64,000 nucleotides of DNA. Origin: Pachyseris speciosa (Eukaryota > Cnidaria > Anthozoa > Scleractinia > Pachyseridae). A program made the translations under genes and the position numbers. Positions 46,929 through 59,172 of the stretch are shown here, piece after piece. Location of the stretch: positions 753,501-817,500 of the forward strand of contig JAEMWC010000209.1 of the NCBI GenBank assembly GCA_016490735.1. Direction: 5' to 3'. The notes under the pieces were generated by a model, which was given only the letters and a program-made list of their open reading frames with translations, was not told the DNA's origin and did not search any database. Each line of letters begins with the position of its first letter. Position 1 is the stretch's first letter.

Positions 46929-48460
46929 TTAATCTATGTTACTAAAGTCATCAAGGAGTTGCAAAGAATCCTCTACTGATGGTAGATCAGAGCAGATAAG
47001 ATTGGTGTCATCAGCGAACTGACTCAGTTTAATTTCGTTTGCGAACAGGAGCATTCCCTTAACCATAATTCTCTGGCGGATTTTGTTAGCCATGAGCTCT
47101 GCAGACAATACAATTAAAAAAAAAGGAGAATGGGGACAACGTTGTCTAACTCCTCTCAGGGGTAGGCTTGATCCAGTTAACGTTGGTAGCAAAACCATTA
47201 TTAAGAATTGTGCTTCCAACAAAGTTAAATGTTTGTAGGGCGTATTGTATGAGCGTCCATTCTAAAGTATCAAAGGCTTGGCGCAAATCTAATGTAAGCA
47301 GCACACCCGGGATTTTTATAGAATTTGTTTGTTCCATCAAGTCATTAATTAGTCTTATATGTTCGCCTATATATCTTCCTTTGATAAAACCCGTCTGATC
47401 CGCATGTATTAGGTATGGCAGCATACGTTCAGTTTTTTTAGCTGTGGCCTTTCCACACTCAGCTAAGTTATTGGGCGCCAGTTCTTCAGATCTCGCAAAG
47501 GCGTTTCCTCCTTAGGTAAAAGTGTTATCACTCCTCTACGCTGCGAAATTGATAACAGGTGGCCTTTCTCATATGCGGAGTTCAAGCTCTCTACTAAATC
47601 TATCCCTAAGATGTCCAAACATTCAGTTTAGAATTCAACTGTAAATCCGTCCTCACCTGGTGATTTCCCATTACTAAATTACGCTCACGCAGTTTTGCAT
47701 TCTTCAAAAGTTAGGGGGTCCTCTACAATCTTTGACAAAACTGTTGAGAAAATTGAGCTTCAAAGCCTACAAACAACCGAGTTTCACCACCCCACCCCCA
47801 CCCCCATGTTGTTTGTGGCTTCTAAACATTTCCCAAAGAATTACGGCTTCCTAAATTCAATATTGAATAGGGGGAGGGGGAGGGGGAAGTTACTGTTGTA
47901 ATACTGTTAAGCCAGAGGTTTTCGTGAACGATTTTTGGACGCGAAGAGGCCAGTCTTGGGATTTCAATATTTTAAGTGAACTGATGGAATTCATTAGATA
48001 TGAAGTAGATCATTCAGAGAAGTAGAGATTTTGATAGCAGTGTTCTAGTTCTGTCAAAATTTGGGATTTTTCCAGTTATTGGTGTTCCATTCTCCGTTTC
48101 AAGTTCCGAGATAACCTTTTTGTTGTATTTTTTTTTCTTTCTAAGATAAAAAAGTATTTTGTAGATCGTTTTCCCTGTTCCACCATCGGCACATTGATCG
48201 AAACATCGCTGCGCAGCCTCTACGATCATAAATTTCTTCTAATTCTTTTTTTGAGGTTAGCATAATTCTGTAATTCTATTGCAATATTCTATTGCAGGTT
48301 ATCACTGTTCCATATGATACTATGTAATTCCGCTAGAAACTTTTTAATTTCATTTTCACGAGTGTTATTGTTCTTAGTCCTTCCTTTTTAAAAGAATGTG
48401 GTGGCAGTTGTAATTTCCGTTTTTGTCAGTTCCCAGAATAACTGTTTGTCTTAAGTACTA
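46929..48460 (-). mobile_element. Degenerate L1/Tx1-type LINE
   Basis: On the minus strand: RWF-like connection region KTIYKILFYLRKKKKYNKKV and SELETENGTPITG (48229-48014); then HADQTGFIKGRYIGEHIRLI, LLTLDLRQAFDTLEW (47424-47146); then PLRGVRQRCPHSPF, AELMANKIRQ and KLSQFADDTNLIC (47222-46929). QTGFIKGR and FADDTN are typical of L1/Tx1 reverse transcriptases. Multiple frame changes and both ends missing. The DFRKAFD and VRQGCPLSP positions show substitutions (DLRQAFD, VRQRCPHSP). Confidence 0.72.
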
Positions 48461-48669
48461 CCGTGCTATTTCCGAACAGAAGGATATAATTCTCGTATCA
48501 TTTTATATTAATCATCTTCAAGAAGACTGTCGTTGAATTTCCAGAAACCCGGTCCACGAGGGCTGGGTTCCGGCATGCACAGGACTAACAAAATTGTTAT
48601 TGTCTCTGGCGATTTACGACAGAAAATCGGATTTTTCGTACCTAAGTTTTTAAGGTGTCTGCTATTTAG

Positions 48670-49225
48670 TATGCTGGTTTGTTTTCCGGTTATTTTGATT
48701 TATGTTAAAACGACAAACCATCAGGCTATTTTGCCAGTAGCAAAGACACTTAATCAAGTCCTTAAGAGATTAAACAAGATAAGTGCAATGTACAGAGCGG
48801 GTAAATAATTTAAGTCCTAGATGTCACATGGTCTGCGCAACTTTGGGCCCACACCAAAGAAACTGAGATTTGCTAACAGAGTAGATTCTCATGCAGCGCT
48901 GAACAAAACGAGTGTAAGTAAGATCACAAAAGTCCACCGGTAGTTAATGCGCATGAGCTAGCTGGAAAGCCGGCAACTGCTTGCTGGTAACTCTCAATAA
49001 ACTCTGGCGCGTAAGCCAAACAAGGAATACTACTCGTCAACTTTGACACAAAACACTGTAACACCTCTCAAATTCAACTGGTGAGATCTCGCGACAGTCG
49101 GTGAGAGTCACCGTAAGCACTGGTTCTACACTCTCGGAAACTCTACTCTTCCTTCGGCTCAGTCCTTAGGAAGAGTTGGTTTTCCTGAAGCATATTCAAC
49201 AATTTTTGCTATTTTGCCGATTTCT
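48670..49225 (+). repeat. Dispersed repeat, copy A
   Basis: About 530 bp matching copy B at 54690-55225 in the same orientation. Shared words include GTCCTAGATGTCACATGGT, CAGCGCTGAAC, ACTCTGGCGCGTAAGCCAAA and GAGCACTGGTTCTAC-type sequence. Many small differences show that the copies are old. No coding potential. Confidence 0.7.
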
Positions 49226-50120
49226 CGGCAGACATCTAATCGAACATTCAGTAGTCGAACACCATCGAACAAATGAAATCGAACTCATATGGCCAATCGA
49301 ATGCAATCGAACGTGTTATTAAACTTTCTTCACTGGTTTTAGAGGAGGAACTTAAAAGGCACGTGATATGGCATTATGAACCAACACACTGCTACGAACA
49401 AATGAAAGGGTTATACCCGTAACGTCTGACAGTTTTCAGTACTCCGAAAAAATCAAAATATTTTTAACATTTTATTCGATTGCACGCAGATTGACTGTTG
49501 TTTGAGGCCGAATTTATCTTCATTATCCACCCCAATGCTTTCGACCGAACGCTGCTTTAGCGACATCAGCGCGAAATTGCGCGAAGAGCTGCGCTGTGTT
49601 AGGTGTGGATCATGGACTTATATCCCTGTTGGTTTTGAGACTCACGCTGACTCATTCATTACGTACTCTGACTTAAAAATGTCGGGCGAAGGCTTTCAAG
49701 TTTGATGAGGGAAAACATATCATGGCTACCGTTAAACCCCTGTTAAGCGGCCACCCTCGGAGAAATGGAAAGTGTCCGCTTAATGGGGGCTGGCCGACGA
49801 ATAGAGTGGAAAAATTTTAATAGAAGAACCCTCATCGCGACTTTCATTATCGGCCACCTAATGAAGGGTTTGACTGTGGTATATCTACGGAATTTAAGGA
49901 TAGTTTATATTTCCTTAGATTTACCTCCCACTTCAAGGTCGTTGTCCGTCCACTTTTGCCAAGAAAGTATACTTCAGGATGCTAGTTTGTTCTCAAGTTA
50001 TTTTGGGTTATGTTGAAACACAGGCAGCCCAATCGTGGTGTGTGATATCAAATGTTTATGTAAAAAGAATGTACACTGTTGAAAGCTAGAATTCCAACGA
50101 ACCCAATGGCAGATAGCCAA
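49226..50120. other. No gene recognised; short repeat related to copy A at ~49975-50055
   Basis: ATGCTAGTTTGTTCTCAAG and TTATGTTGAAACACAGGCAG near 49980-50020 resemble the 5' part of copy A, and CCCAATCGTGGTGTGTGA is inverted near 54680. Otherwise nothing is supported. Confidence 0.4.
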
Positions 50121-50125
50121 ATAAA

Positions 50126-50270
50126 GCCTTCCTATCTTCACTCTGCTGTTTCGTATCACTTTCTGGGACGTCTTAGTGAAATGCCATTAGTTTTAACAAA
50201 AAACGGTGGCGTTGCTGTTAGACGTCCCAGAAAGAGATAAGAAACAGAAGAGTGAAGGTAGGAGGGCTAT
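50126..50270. mobile_element. Short hairpin MITE (ACTTTCTGGGACGTCT arms)
   Basis: TCTTCACTCTGCTGTTTC and ATCACTTTCTGGGACGTCT pair with AGACGTCCCAGAAAGAGAT and GAAACAGAAGAGTGAAG across a short loop. Arms are about 50 bp with mismatches. Confidence 0.65.
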
Positions 50271-50462
50271 ATTTGACTAGAATATCAATATTTTCTTCAC
50301 TATTCGGTTGGAGGTCAGCGACAGTCATGGCGTGTGGACGTGTCTTGGACAGCTCCGCAAACATTTACCTAAATTTCTAGTTTTCTTTAGCGTAATTTGC
50401 TCTATTAGTAATTTGTTTATTCTTAAGAAGTAGCTCTTCTTATTAATCTTCGTCTTTAAGAA

Positions 50463-51233
50463 ATGGGAAGAACACAAAAACAACAATCAAAGGGTGCAAC
50501 CGCTCTGGATTCTCAACAGGATTCGTCGGTGGATGGCTTCGAAGGAGATTACGTAACTCTAGCCACCGTTCGAGAATTGTTAAAGGTGCAGGAATCCACA
50601 TTTAAGTCGCTATTTGAGTCAACGATTCATTCATTGACTTTGAGGGTGGACAGTGTAGTGAAGGATGTGCAGGAGATGAAAACTGGTTTGCAATATACTC
50701 AAAAAGATGTGGACGAGCTGAAACCAATTCATGTTAAGCTGGAAGATGTTAACAAAGAACTTGATAAAATTAGCAAGGACCTTGCATCTCATTCCCAAAA
50801 GATGGAGTATCTCGAAAATCAAAGTCGGAGAAATAACATCCGTGTGAATGGAATCCCGGAATCTGACAATGAAACTTGGGAAGACGCAGAAGCTAAGGTT
50901 AAGCGAGCGATCAAGGATAACCTGGACCTTGAAGTTGACATCGAAAGGGCTCACCGGGTGGAAAGGCGGATAACCAAGTCGGGGCAAGCAAACCGGAATC
51001 AACCGAGAACCATCGTGTGCAGATTAAGAGATTGGAAACAGAGGGAGCAGGTTTTGCGCAAAGCTAGGCGGGAGAAGCCTACCGATCTTTATATCAGCGA
51101 AGATCTATCGCCGGTAACCTTACAGAAGAGAGAGTGTCAGATTCCTAATCTTAAAGCTGCTAAACAGCCGGGTAAAATTGCATATTTTGTCCTCGATCGC
51201 TTAGTTATTCGTGATAAACCTGCAAGTGAATAG
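50463..51233 (+). CDS. LINE ORF1 protein (coiled coil + RRM-like + CTD)
   Basis: An intact 256-residue ORF. Residues 30-125 are predicted coiled coil with repeated heptads (ELLKVQESTFKSLFES, VKDVQEMKTGL). ENQSRRNNIRVNGIPE near 118-133 is the RRM entry motif of L1-type ORF1p, and RAHRVERR plus PRTIVCRLRDWKQREQVL form the C-terminal nucleic-acid-binding domain. The protein trimerises and chaperones LINE RNA in known families. It overlaps or nearly abuts the start of ORF2 at about 51211. Confidence 0.85.
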   Translation: MGRTQKQQSKGATALDSQQDSSVDGFEGDYVTLATVRELLKVQESTFKSLFESTIHSLTLRVDSVVKDVQEMKTGLQYTQKDVDELKPIHVKLEDVNKELDKISKDLASHSQKMEYLENQSRRNNIRVNGIPESDNETWEDAEAKVKRAIKDNLDLEVDIERAHRVERRITKSGQANRNQPRTIVCRLRDWKQREQVLRKARREKPTDLYISEDLSPVTLQKRECQIPNLKAAKQPGKIAYFVLDRLVIRDKPASE

Positions 51234-54200
51234 TTTATCATCCTTACCATTTTATAATTTAGACGATGATCAATTTCGGCTAACTCTGTTTGAATTCATG
51301 AATGGCGGTACTATTAATTTTGATCCTGATAGATTAGCTCAGTTAAAGTTTAATCCTTTGCTATGTGAGTCCTATAAAAATTTTAGTCTTTGTAAAGACA
51401 ATGATCCAGACAAATTTTTATTTAGAACACAGTAGCTGTGAGTACTATACCGAAGATAGTTTTAACAACATGTTAGCCGAAGAGCAAAGTCGCCTAAACT
51501 TAAACTGCAGTAGCCTTGAATCAGGCCTTTCTTTCCTCCATATGAACATTCGTAGTTATTATATCTAATAAATTTGATAAGCTTTCAAATTTTCTAGGCC
51601 AACTTCGATTGAAACTTCCTATTGTTGGGATTTCTGAGACTTGGCTTGATGAATGTTATCATTTTTGCGACATCGCGGGTTACAATTTTTTGCATAAACC
51701 CAGAGTCACTCGCGTTGGTGGAGGTGTTGGCCTTTACATTGGTGAACATTTGAATTACAAACAACGTCCTGGTCTAGCGTTCCCTGTCGACGGAAGTGCT
51801 GAATCTTTGTTTGTTGAAATTAATAGGACAAAAGAAAAGAATGTAATTGTCGGCATTATTTATCGACCACCCGACTCACTGTTAAATGAATTTCTGTCTG
51901 ATTTGGACCTAGTACTGGGAAAAATTACCAAAGAAAATAAGCTTGTATTTTTAATGGGAGACTGGAATTTAAATCTAATTAATCACCATTGCCATAAAGC
52001 AACAAGTGACTTCTTGGATTTGTTGTACTCTAGGATGCTTTTCCCACTCATTACACGTCCCACTAGAATTACGGCGAACAAAGCTTCACTGATAGATAAC
52101 ATTTTCACGAACGATCCACTTTGTCCTTCAACAAGTGGTCTTTTTCTCAATGACATATCTGACCATTTACCGATTTTTTCACTTGTTTTGAATAATAATA
52201 GCACCAGTGACAAGGACAAATACGAAATCTTTCGTGAAAAAATGCGCATAATCTAAGTGCATTTAAAGATGACTTAGGTAGGATAAACTGGGCTGAAATA
52301 CCTGGTTTAGATGATCCATCTTGCGCTTATAAAATCTTTATTGAAAAGTTTGTTTCAATTTATGATCGGTGTTTTCCACTCAAAAAAAGAAAGTGAAGCG
52401 GTTCAATTCTCGTAAGCCTTGGTTTACTAAAGGTCTTGCTAATTCCGTTAAGAAGAAAAATATGTTGTATAAGTGTTTTCTTAATAACCCTAACTCTTCT
52501 AATGAAAATGCATACAAGTCTTACAAAAACAAACTCACCCATTCTCTTCGAGTTGCTAAGCGTTTATATTATGAAAAACAAATTGAGAAACTAAAATCAA
52601 ATGTTAAGGCCATTTGGAAAGTTCTCAATGAAATTCTTAATAGAAATAAAGGTAAGCGTGGTCTACCATTCGTATTTAGGGCAGATTCTCGTGAAATTTC
52701 CGATCCAAAGGAAATAGCTAATCTTTTTTGTAAATATTTTACTAACATTGGCCCTAATTTACCTAGCAAAATTCCTGCATCAGAAAAGTCGCATAGTTCT
52801 TTTTTACCCCCCAGACTAGTCAATTCAATATTTCTTGAAGTTGCAAATGAGGAGGAAATTATTGAAATATGTCGTACTTGTCGTTCAGGTAATGCTGTAG
52901 GTCATGACAATATTTCTATGAACTTAATTAAAGATACTATTGATATAATAATCTCCCCTGTTACTAGCTTGATTAACTTATCCATCACCTCTGGTATTGT
53001 GCCAAATCAATTAAAAATTGCTCGAGTTATTCCTTTATTTAAATCTGGTGAACAGGATATATTTACAAATTACAGACCCGTGTCTGTTTTACCTGCATTC
53101 TCTAAAATTCTAGAGAGAGTCATGTACAATCGTCTTTTAAGGTTTCTCAATGTCTATAAAATTCTCTCTGATAATTATGCTCTAGCTTGTTTGTATGACA
53201 AAATCTCTTCCGCTATTGAAAATAAGGAATATACAGTTGGTATTTTTATAGACTTGTCTAAAGCCTTTGACACCGTTGATCATCAAATTTTAATTTCAAA
53301 ACTAGAGCATTATGGTGTTCGAGGCACTGCACTTAGATGGTTTGAAAGCTATCTAAGCGATAGACAACAATATGTGGAATTTAATGGTATTTGTTCGGAT
53401 TCTTGCCAAATAAAGTGTGGGGTGCCTCAGGGCTCTATACTAGGCCCCCTCCTCTTTCTGCTCTACATAAATGATCTGTGTAATGTGTCAAAGGTGGTGG
53501 ACTTTATTCTTTTTGCTGATGACACTAACATATTTTTTTCTCACAAAGATTTTAATTTACTTTCTGAAACCCTAAATTCTGAAATGTGTAAATTAACACA
53601 GTGGTGTCGAGCTAATAAGCTGTCAATTAACTTTAAAAAATCGAATTTTATGGTTTTTAGACCACGCCAAAGGAGGCAAACACTTGATCTATCTATTCAA
53701 ATTGACAACAATAAGATTGATTGTGTGAAAGAAACAGTATTTTTAGGTGTTATCCTTGATGAGCATTTGTCATGGAAGCCTCACATTCTTAGTGTCTCTA
53801 GAAAAATATCGAAATCTATAGGCATTATTCATAAGTCAAGTTTTTGCCTTCCCAAAACTTCCTTACACTGTTTGTACTATAGTCTAGTTTACCCTTACTT
53901 AATATATTGTGTTTCAGTTTGGGGATCGACATATCAGAGTAATTTATATCGCGTTATTCTTCTGCAAAAGAAGATAATAAGAATAATATCTAAAGTTCCT
54001 TTCGATTCCCACACTGATGTTCTTTTCAAAGAAAAGGAGATTTTGAAATTCTCTGACATTTATTTATACCAGATAGGTAAATTCATGTATCTATTCAAAA
54101 GAGGTTTACTTCCTTATTATTTTCGTGATATGTTTACTCTCGCAAGCCAGTTACATTCGCATTATACAAGAAATTGCAACCTTTTTTACATACCTCCCTG

Positions 54201-54333
54201 CCGAACTAATATTCGAAACTTCTCAATTCGGTTTCAAGGACCTATGTTTTTCAACTCGTTAAGTCATGAAATTCAAAACAGTGAAAGCATCCGTTTGTTT
54301 GGGAAAAGACTTAAAAAATTCCTTCTTTCTTAG
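51211..54333 (+). pseudogene. LINE ORF2 (AP endonuclease + reverse transcriptase), frameshifted
   Basis: The N-terminal region (51211-51568) needs two frame changes near 51430 and 51560. The endonuclease occupies 51609-52256 (ISETWLDE, GGGVGLYI, GIIYRPP, LMGDWNLNL, SDHLPIF). A further frame change near 52250-52370 precedes the RT frame 52369-54333, with FIDLSKAFDTVDH, GVPQGSILGPLLFLLYIND, FILFADDTNIFF and the thumb LGVILDEHLSW. Between LSDNYALA and CLYDKISSA about ten residues usual in this family (FRP..ST region) are missing without breaking the frame. It is inactive but recently so, since long frames persist. Confidence 0.85.
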
Positions 54334-54597
54334 GCAAATATACTCATTGTTGAGCTACTTACTTCTTCTTTTCTTTTCTTTTTAAAATAATACATTTCAT
54401 ATTTCATGCTGTCCCCGTAATTCGTATGATGTATCCTATATTGTCAGGAAGCCTATAGTTCATAAGCCCCCGGCTTCTATATAGGCTTTTTTGTCATTAC
54501 CACCTTAAACATTTGTAGTCTATTGTCTTAAATTTAAGTTATTATAAATTTCTTGTGTTTCGTATTTTTAAATTTTGTATTTTTATGTGGTTAATGG

Positions 54598-54636
54598 CAA
54601 AATAAATGGAAATGGAAATGGAATGGAAATGGAATT
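54598..54636 (+). repeat. GGAAAT tandem tail of the LINE
   Basis: AAATAAATGGAAATGGAAAT then GGAATGGAAATGGAATT marks the LINE 3' end. Confidence 0.75.
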
Positions 54637-54689
54637 CAAGCTTTTAAAGGTATATATAGTTGTTATATAAGTTCTTGATGTCACACACC

Positions 54690-55225
54690 ACGATTGGGAA
54701 GTCTGTGGTCAAAACGACAAATCATCAGACTAATATGCCAGTAACAAAGACATTTAATCATGTCGTCAAAAGATAAGGCAAGAAAGTGCAATGTACATAG
54801 CGGGTAAATAATTAAAGTCCTAGATGTCACATGGTTTGCGCAACTTTGAGCCAACGCCAAAGAAATTCGGCTGAGAGTTGCTAATCATTTACAGTAAATT
54901 TTCGTGCAGCGCTGAACCAAACGAGTGTTGATGCGCAGTGAGCTAGCTGGGTAGTTTAGGTAACTGCTTACTAGAAACTCTCAACAAACTCTGGCGCGTA
55001 AGCCAAACAATTAAGGAAAATTCTCGTCAACTTTGCAACGAAACACTGTAGCACCTCCAAGTTCAACTAATGAGATCTCGCGCAGTCGGTAAGAGTCGCC
55101 GTGAGCACTGGTTCTACGCTCTAATCTTCCTTCGATTCAGCCTTTAGCAAGAGTTGATTCGTATAGTTGTCCTGAACCATTTTGAACAATTTTTGTTGTT
55201 TTGTCAATGCTATTTTATCGCTTTA
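54690..55225 (+). repeat. Dispersed repeat, copy B
   Basis: Direct counterpart of 48670-49225, located just beyond the LINE 3' end. See copy A for shared words. Confidence 0.7.
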
Positions 55226-57095
55226 ATTGTCGAGTCTCACGCAGCTTACATTCCAGCCTTTAAAATCAATCCCTCAATTTTGTTCGCCCAACGTTGTTCA
55301 AACCATAGAGCATTATGACTAACTACAACTACAAGTTCTTTAATCAAAAATTATCTTAATGTACTTAGCAATCTAAAGGCGGCCAATTATAGAGGATTTC
55401 TGACTCTACGCAACTGTGTTTTACTTTGTCGACATCGCAGTGCATCGCGATGTGTTCAAGCACTGTCGGTCCTATTTGATGAGGTAAGCTATTGGCGTAA
55501 GGGACTTAACTACACAAAAGTCATATATAATGAATCATTAATTAACATCGATATCAATTATGTACATGATCCGTCTAATGGCTCGATTTAAGATGGAGGT
55601 AAACCTAAATTTGAGTGGAATTTTAAGGAGTTTAAAGAAAGGAATTGAAATATAAAAAATGTTTTGAAACACAGCCAAACAGTTGACACCCCACAAGTGC
55701 ACTGCAGGTTGCTCGGGAACTGTTTGGGTGTCCGTCCACTAATTTCGAACTTCAAATTCCAATTTTAAGCCTTCAATATTTCCCTTTTTCCTAAATTTAA
55801 CGCACACTTCGAGAAAATTATCTCGTCCCAAATATACCCAAACATCACTCCAAAATTCACAAAATATCCCACAACATAGCTTTCGTGGGACGAACATAGG
55901 GATTTTAATTGCTTGAAACGCGAACGAGATATCAACAATAAAACTAAAAAACGATGTTTAAGCCCTGCCTTAAGTATTAAGTTAATTCTAGTCTATCTAA
56001 TAACTTGTACCCTACCACGTTTTTATCGTTTCTGGTTTTCTTTTCTTTTCTTTTCTTTTTCATGCTATTTATTTTACTTTGGTAAAACATGATTTACTCA
56101 TTACTTAAGACCTTTTCACTATATGTTTCTACACGTGGCGTTTGTTGGATTTGCCATCAGCTTCTTCTTAGCCCCCCCCCCTCCCCGCTCTCCCTCTACC
56201 CCACCCAACCCCCACCCCCTTCTCCCCTCACACACACCCACACCCACACATCTTGTCTTCCTAAGATCAAGACAAGTTCTGTACTTCCTATCAATTCCTT
56301 AAGTTCGCACCACGTACTTTTGCCTGAACAAATTAAACAATAGTGTAGACTTTCACTATCTTCAATCTGATTTTGCCTCCACACTCAAACCATTGCCATA
56401 TTATACTGTTTATAGCAATTCATTCACAGCCTCCTCCTTCAGGTCCTCGAACGTTTTCGGAATCGATGGCGGAAGTCTTCTCTAGTAACGCACAGTCTAC
56501 TTATAGGTTATGCGTAGAGCATAATGATTGGTTAGGTTGTGTGCTTCTGCTTTACACTAAAGTGAAAGTTACATACGCAAGGGTGGAGTACTATCTAAAA
56601 TATCCGGCATTAACTTTATGCCGAACAAAGCAAAAGAATAGCCACATAGCCAAAGTGATACCGTTAGAATGATGGAACTCAGAAGAATTTCCACGCATGG
56701 ATGTCAAATTATTGGTCATAAGCGCGGCAAAGTTTTTCCCGCGAACTATCGTGTGCCGGCAGTTCAGTACCAAAAGCTTAGTAGACACGCTTCACGGGAC
56801 GCGACATTCGCTTCATAACATTATTGTCAACTGAAATTAGAACAAAAGAATGGACGTTCGAAGAAGTTTTTGTAGATGACGGCTAACTGTTGGTCTATAG
56901 AAAACGTGTATCTAGATGACAGCAAGATGTTTTACCGAAAAGCTTCTTCTGTAGATCGAGTAAAATAAACCTCGGAAAAAGACTTTTATAGTTGTCATAA
57001 TGAAATAGGTATGAATCACCGGTCTGCAGCCAGCGCGGAAATAACGGGCCCCATGAAACCCTCTCCTCACTTTCATTATGGCTTAAGTTTTGTGA
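55226..57095. other. No gene recognised; simple-sequence tracts
   Basis: Contains a TTTTC tandem at 56037-56060 and a C-rich then CACACC-rich stretch at 56170-56250. The open frame at 56373-56672 shows no recognisable similarity. Confidence 0.45.
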
Positions 57096-57559
57096 TAGAG
57101 AATAAATGTGATACCGAGGAAATGCATTATGTCTATAATACAGGCAACAAATGCAAAGAGTCGTTGATGCACTTGTAATATTTCGATATAATCCTATATC
57201 ATCTTCAGACTGAAGTAACCAAGTAGCAGAAATTTAAACAGTACTGCAAGATCCGGTACATTAGTATTAATATACACGTGAGAATGCAAAAACAAAGAAA
57301 ACACTATCAGGAGAGTAGGCATAATTCCCTGCTGGCTTTTAAACCGATGTTTAAAGAATGCTACTGAACGCTTGATATGGAAAGCTTACTTGTATAGTAG
57401 TAGATTCCAATTATCCTCGTTGTCTACTATGTTTGTGTTGTCCCGCACGGTTTGGGTGAGAAATTTTTTTGTTCAATGGAGTGGAAGGTGGGTTGTTGTC
57501 ATTGATAAAAATGCCCCGTAAATTGTATAAAGCTATTATGTGTTCGATTTGATCTCAAT

Positions 57560-57800
57560 AGCGCAGATGTTTATATATAGTGCTTTCTTTGTCCGTGAGC
57601 GCATGTTCTTGAGTGCAGACAAGCAAAGTTTTGTTCGTTTTGCCGTTGTACGAAGAATTGCAACCAGGGCAAGTGAATTTATGTACAACATTTCATTGAC
57701 TTAATGACGGCGTTTTGTCTTTAGTGTTTTGGGGTCTTCTGTTTTATTCGGATGTTCTGATCGACGAGGTATTTCCGAAGCTTACGTTTAAGTTTCTTAA
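57560..57800 (-). pseudogene. Penelope GIY-YIG endonuclease remnant
   Basis: The minus-strand frame reads KFTCPGCNSSYNGKTNKTLL and QEHALTDKES. CPGC...Y.GKT is the cysteine linker joined to the second half of the GIY-YIG motif of Penelope endonucleases. Upstream VGNLTTQLVKKLKRKLRKYL-type sequence matches the preceding linker. Confidence 0.6.
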
Positions 57801-58041
57801 CAAGCTGTGTTGTTAGATTACCAACGAATGGGATGGTCAGCCAGATAGTTGAGGCTTGGCTGTTGTGAGAGGTGTCGTTGGTACTATGATCTGGAGCCTT
57901 ATTTTGTGCGTTCGTAGTGAAGCGATCACATTAATAAGTTCGCGATACCTTTAGGAAAACCGTTCCACGATAAAAACTTTCTTACTAGCTTTAGCTCGGA
58001 ATTAATATTCTAAGGAGCGCAGATTCGGTGTACGCTGTAAA

Positions 58042-58332
58042 TCAGTGCTCTAACCCAGGAAATATTGTGTCGCCAGGGGAAAAAACTTTCAAAATTAGTA
58101 TATTGCTAGGTAAAAGTATCTTTTCTGTATAGATGCCAAGGCCATCACTAGTGATGCTGATGTCCAGATAGTGCGGAGTGGTATTTTCGAATAAGTCAAG
58201 GGTTAAAAAGCGGATATTTTGATCAAATTTGTGAAAGTGTTCCAAAACAGTGGTGATTGCTGGGGCGAATCTAGGGGGAGTTTGGGGGGTTCGATCGAGC
58301 CCCCTAAATGAAATTAAAACACCTAACGTCAA
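58042..58332 (-). pseudogene. Penelope post-RT region remnant
   Basis: EHFHKFDQNIRFLTLDLFEN and PHYLDISITSDGLGIYTEK follow the pattern (N..I.FT.E.E....PFLDV.I....G..T..Y.K) found after the RT core of Penelope-like elements. Confidence 0.55.
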
Positions 58333-58914
58333 AAACGTGTTAAAATATAAAATAAATACAAGTAGATCTTAAATAACAAAGCTAATTCTCTGCTGTTCAA
58401 TGTAGCTAAAACGTTTACTGTTTGAAAAACAAATGAATATTTGAACATTTTGGTTCGCTGCGAATGTGGTTCTTTTAATTGTATATTTTCTCTTGCTTCT
58501 GCAAAGCATCGCGTAAAAAAGTTCAACGGAGTATACTTTCATCATAGTGTTATAAATGAAAATTTTATCCGAACTACCTAACTTTTTATCCTTTTTGCGC
58601 AGCTTTGTTATTTTTTAATGAAAAATGGCGTTTTAACTTTAAAAAATGAGGCATTAAACACGCTGACTTTGCCTCAGAATGCCGGAAATCGCGTTTCCGA
58701 GGACTAAAACTTGCAAAATTTTCAGGGGGGATGCCGTCGGAACCCCGACAGGAGCGCACGCCTTCGGCGGTACCTTTCATCGAACCCATTTTTGTAAAAA
58801 CTTGGATCCACCCCAGGATTGTGTTTCGTTTGCTGAGGAGGAGTGTCTCGTCCACTTATCTCCAATAGAAGACTATTAAACCCTGATGAGCTTCTTTACA
58901 GTTTCTTGTTCGAA

Positions 58915-59172
58915 TTAGTCTGTTATTATAACGTTTGCTCGCACTGGAGCAAGCGAGCCACCCATGCTAACACCATCGGTTTGTTCGTACAGCTTGTTGT
59001 TACAAGAAAAGACGGTTTTCGTACACGTATTGCAGATTAGTTTGCGAAGCTTAGATTTCTTGAGCTTCGTTTTGACAAGCTTTTTTTTGTAGATTCGGTC
59101 TTCAATGATTTTCAGTGTCGGCTGAAAAGGAACATTAGTAAAGAGAGACTCTACATGTGCGTGACAATGCAA
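58915..59172 (-). pseudogene. Penelope reverse-transcriptase fragment
   Basis: VESLFTNVPFQPTLKIIEDR and NNKLYEQTDGVSMGGSLAPV are the diagnostic Penelope RT blocks (DV.SLFTNVPL and Y.Q.DGVAMGSPL.P). The catalytic DD region downstream is not preserved. Confidence 0.75.

Larger units (their letters stand above)
50463..54640 (+). mobile_element. Nearly full-length CR1/L2-type LINE
   Basis: ORF1 is intact; ORF2 has endonuclease and reverse transcriptase separated by frameshifts. A short 3' UTR ends in AAATGGAAATGG-type tandem repeats typical of the 3' tails of this LINE group. RT motifs FADDTN and VPQGSILGPLLFLLYIND place it in the CR1/L2/Jockey assemblage. A 5' UTR start is not defined. Confidence 0.85.

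Noticed and set aside
56373..56672. 99-residue plus-strand ORF
   Set aside because: No similarity, no splice or repeat context, length expected by chance.
58876..58910. Hammerhead ribozyme in the Penelope-like element (CTGATGAG)
   Set aside because: CTGATGAG occurs but the matching CGAAA core and closing stems could not be found nearby.
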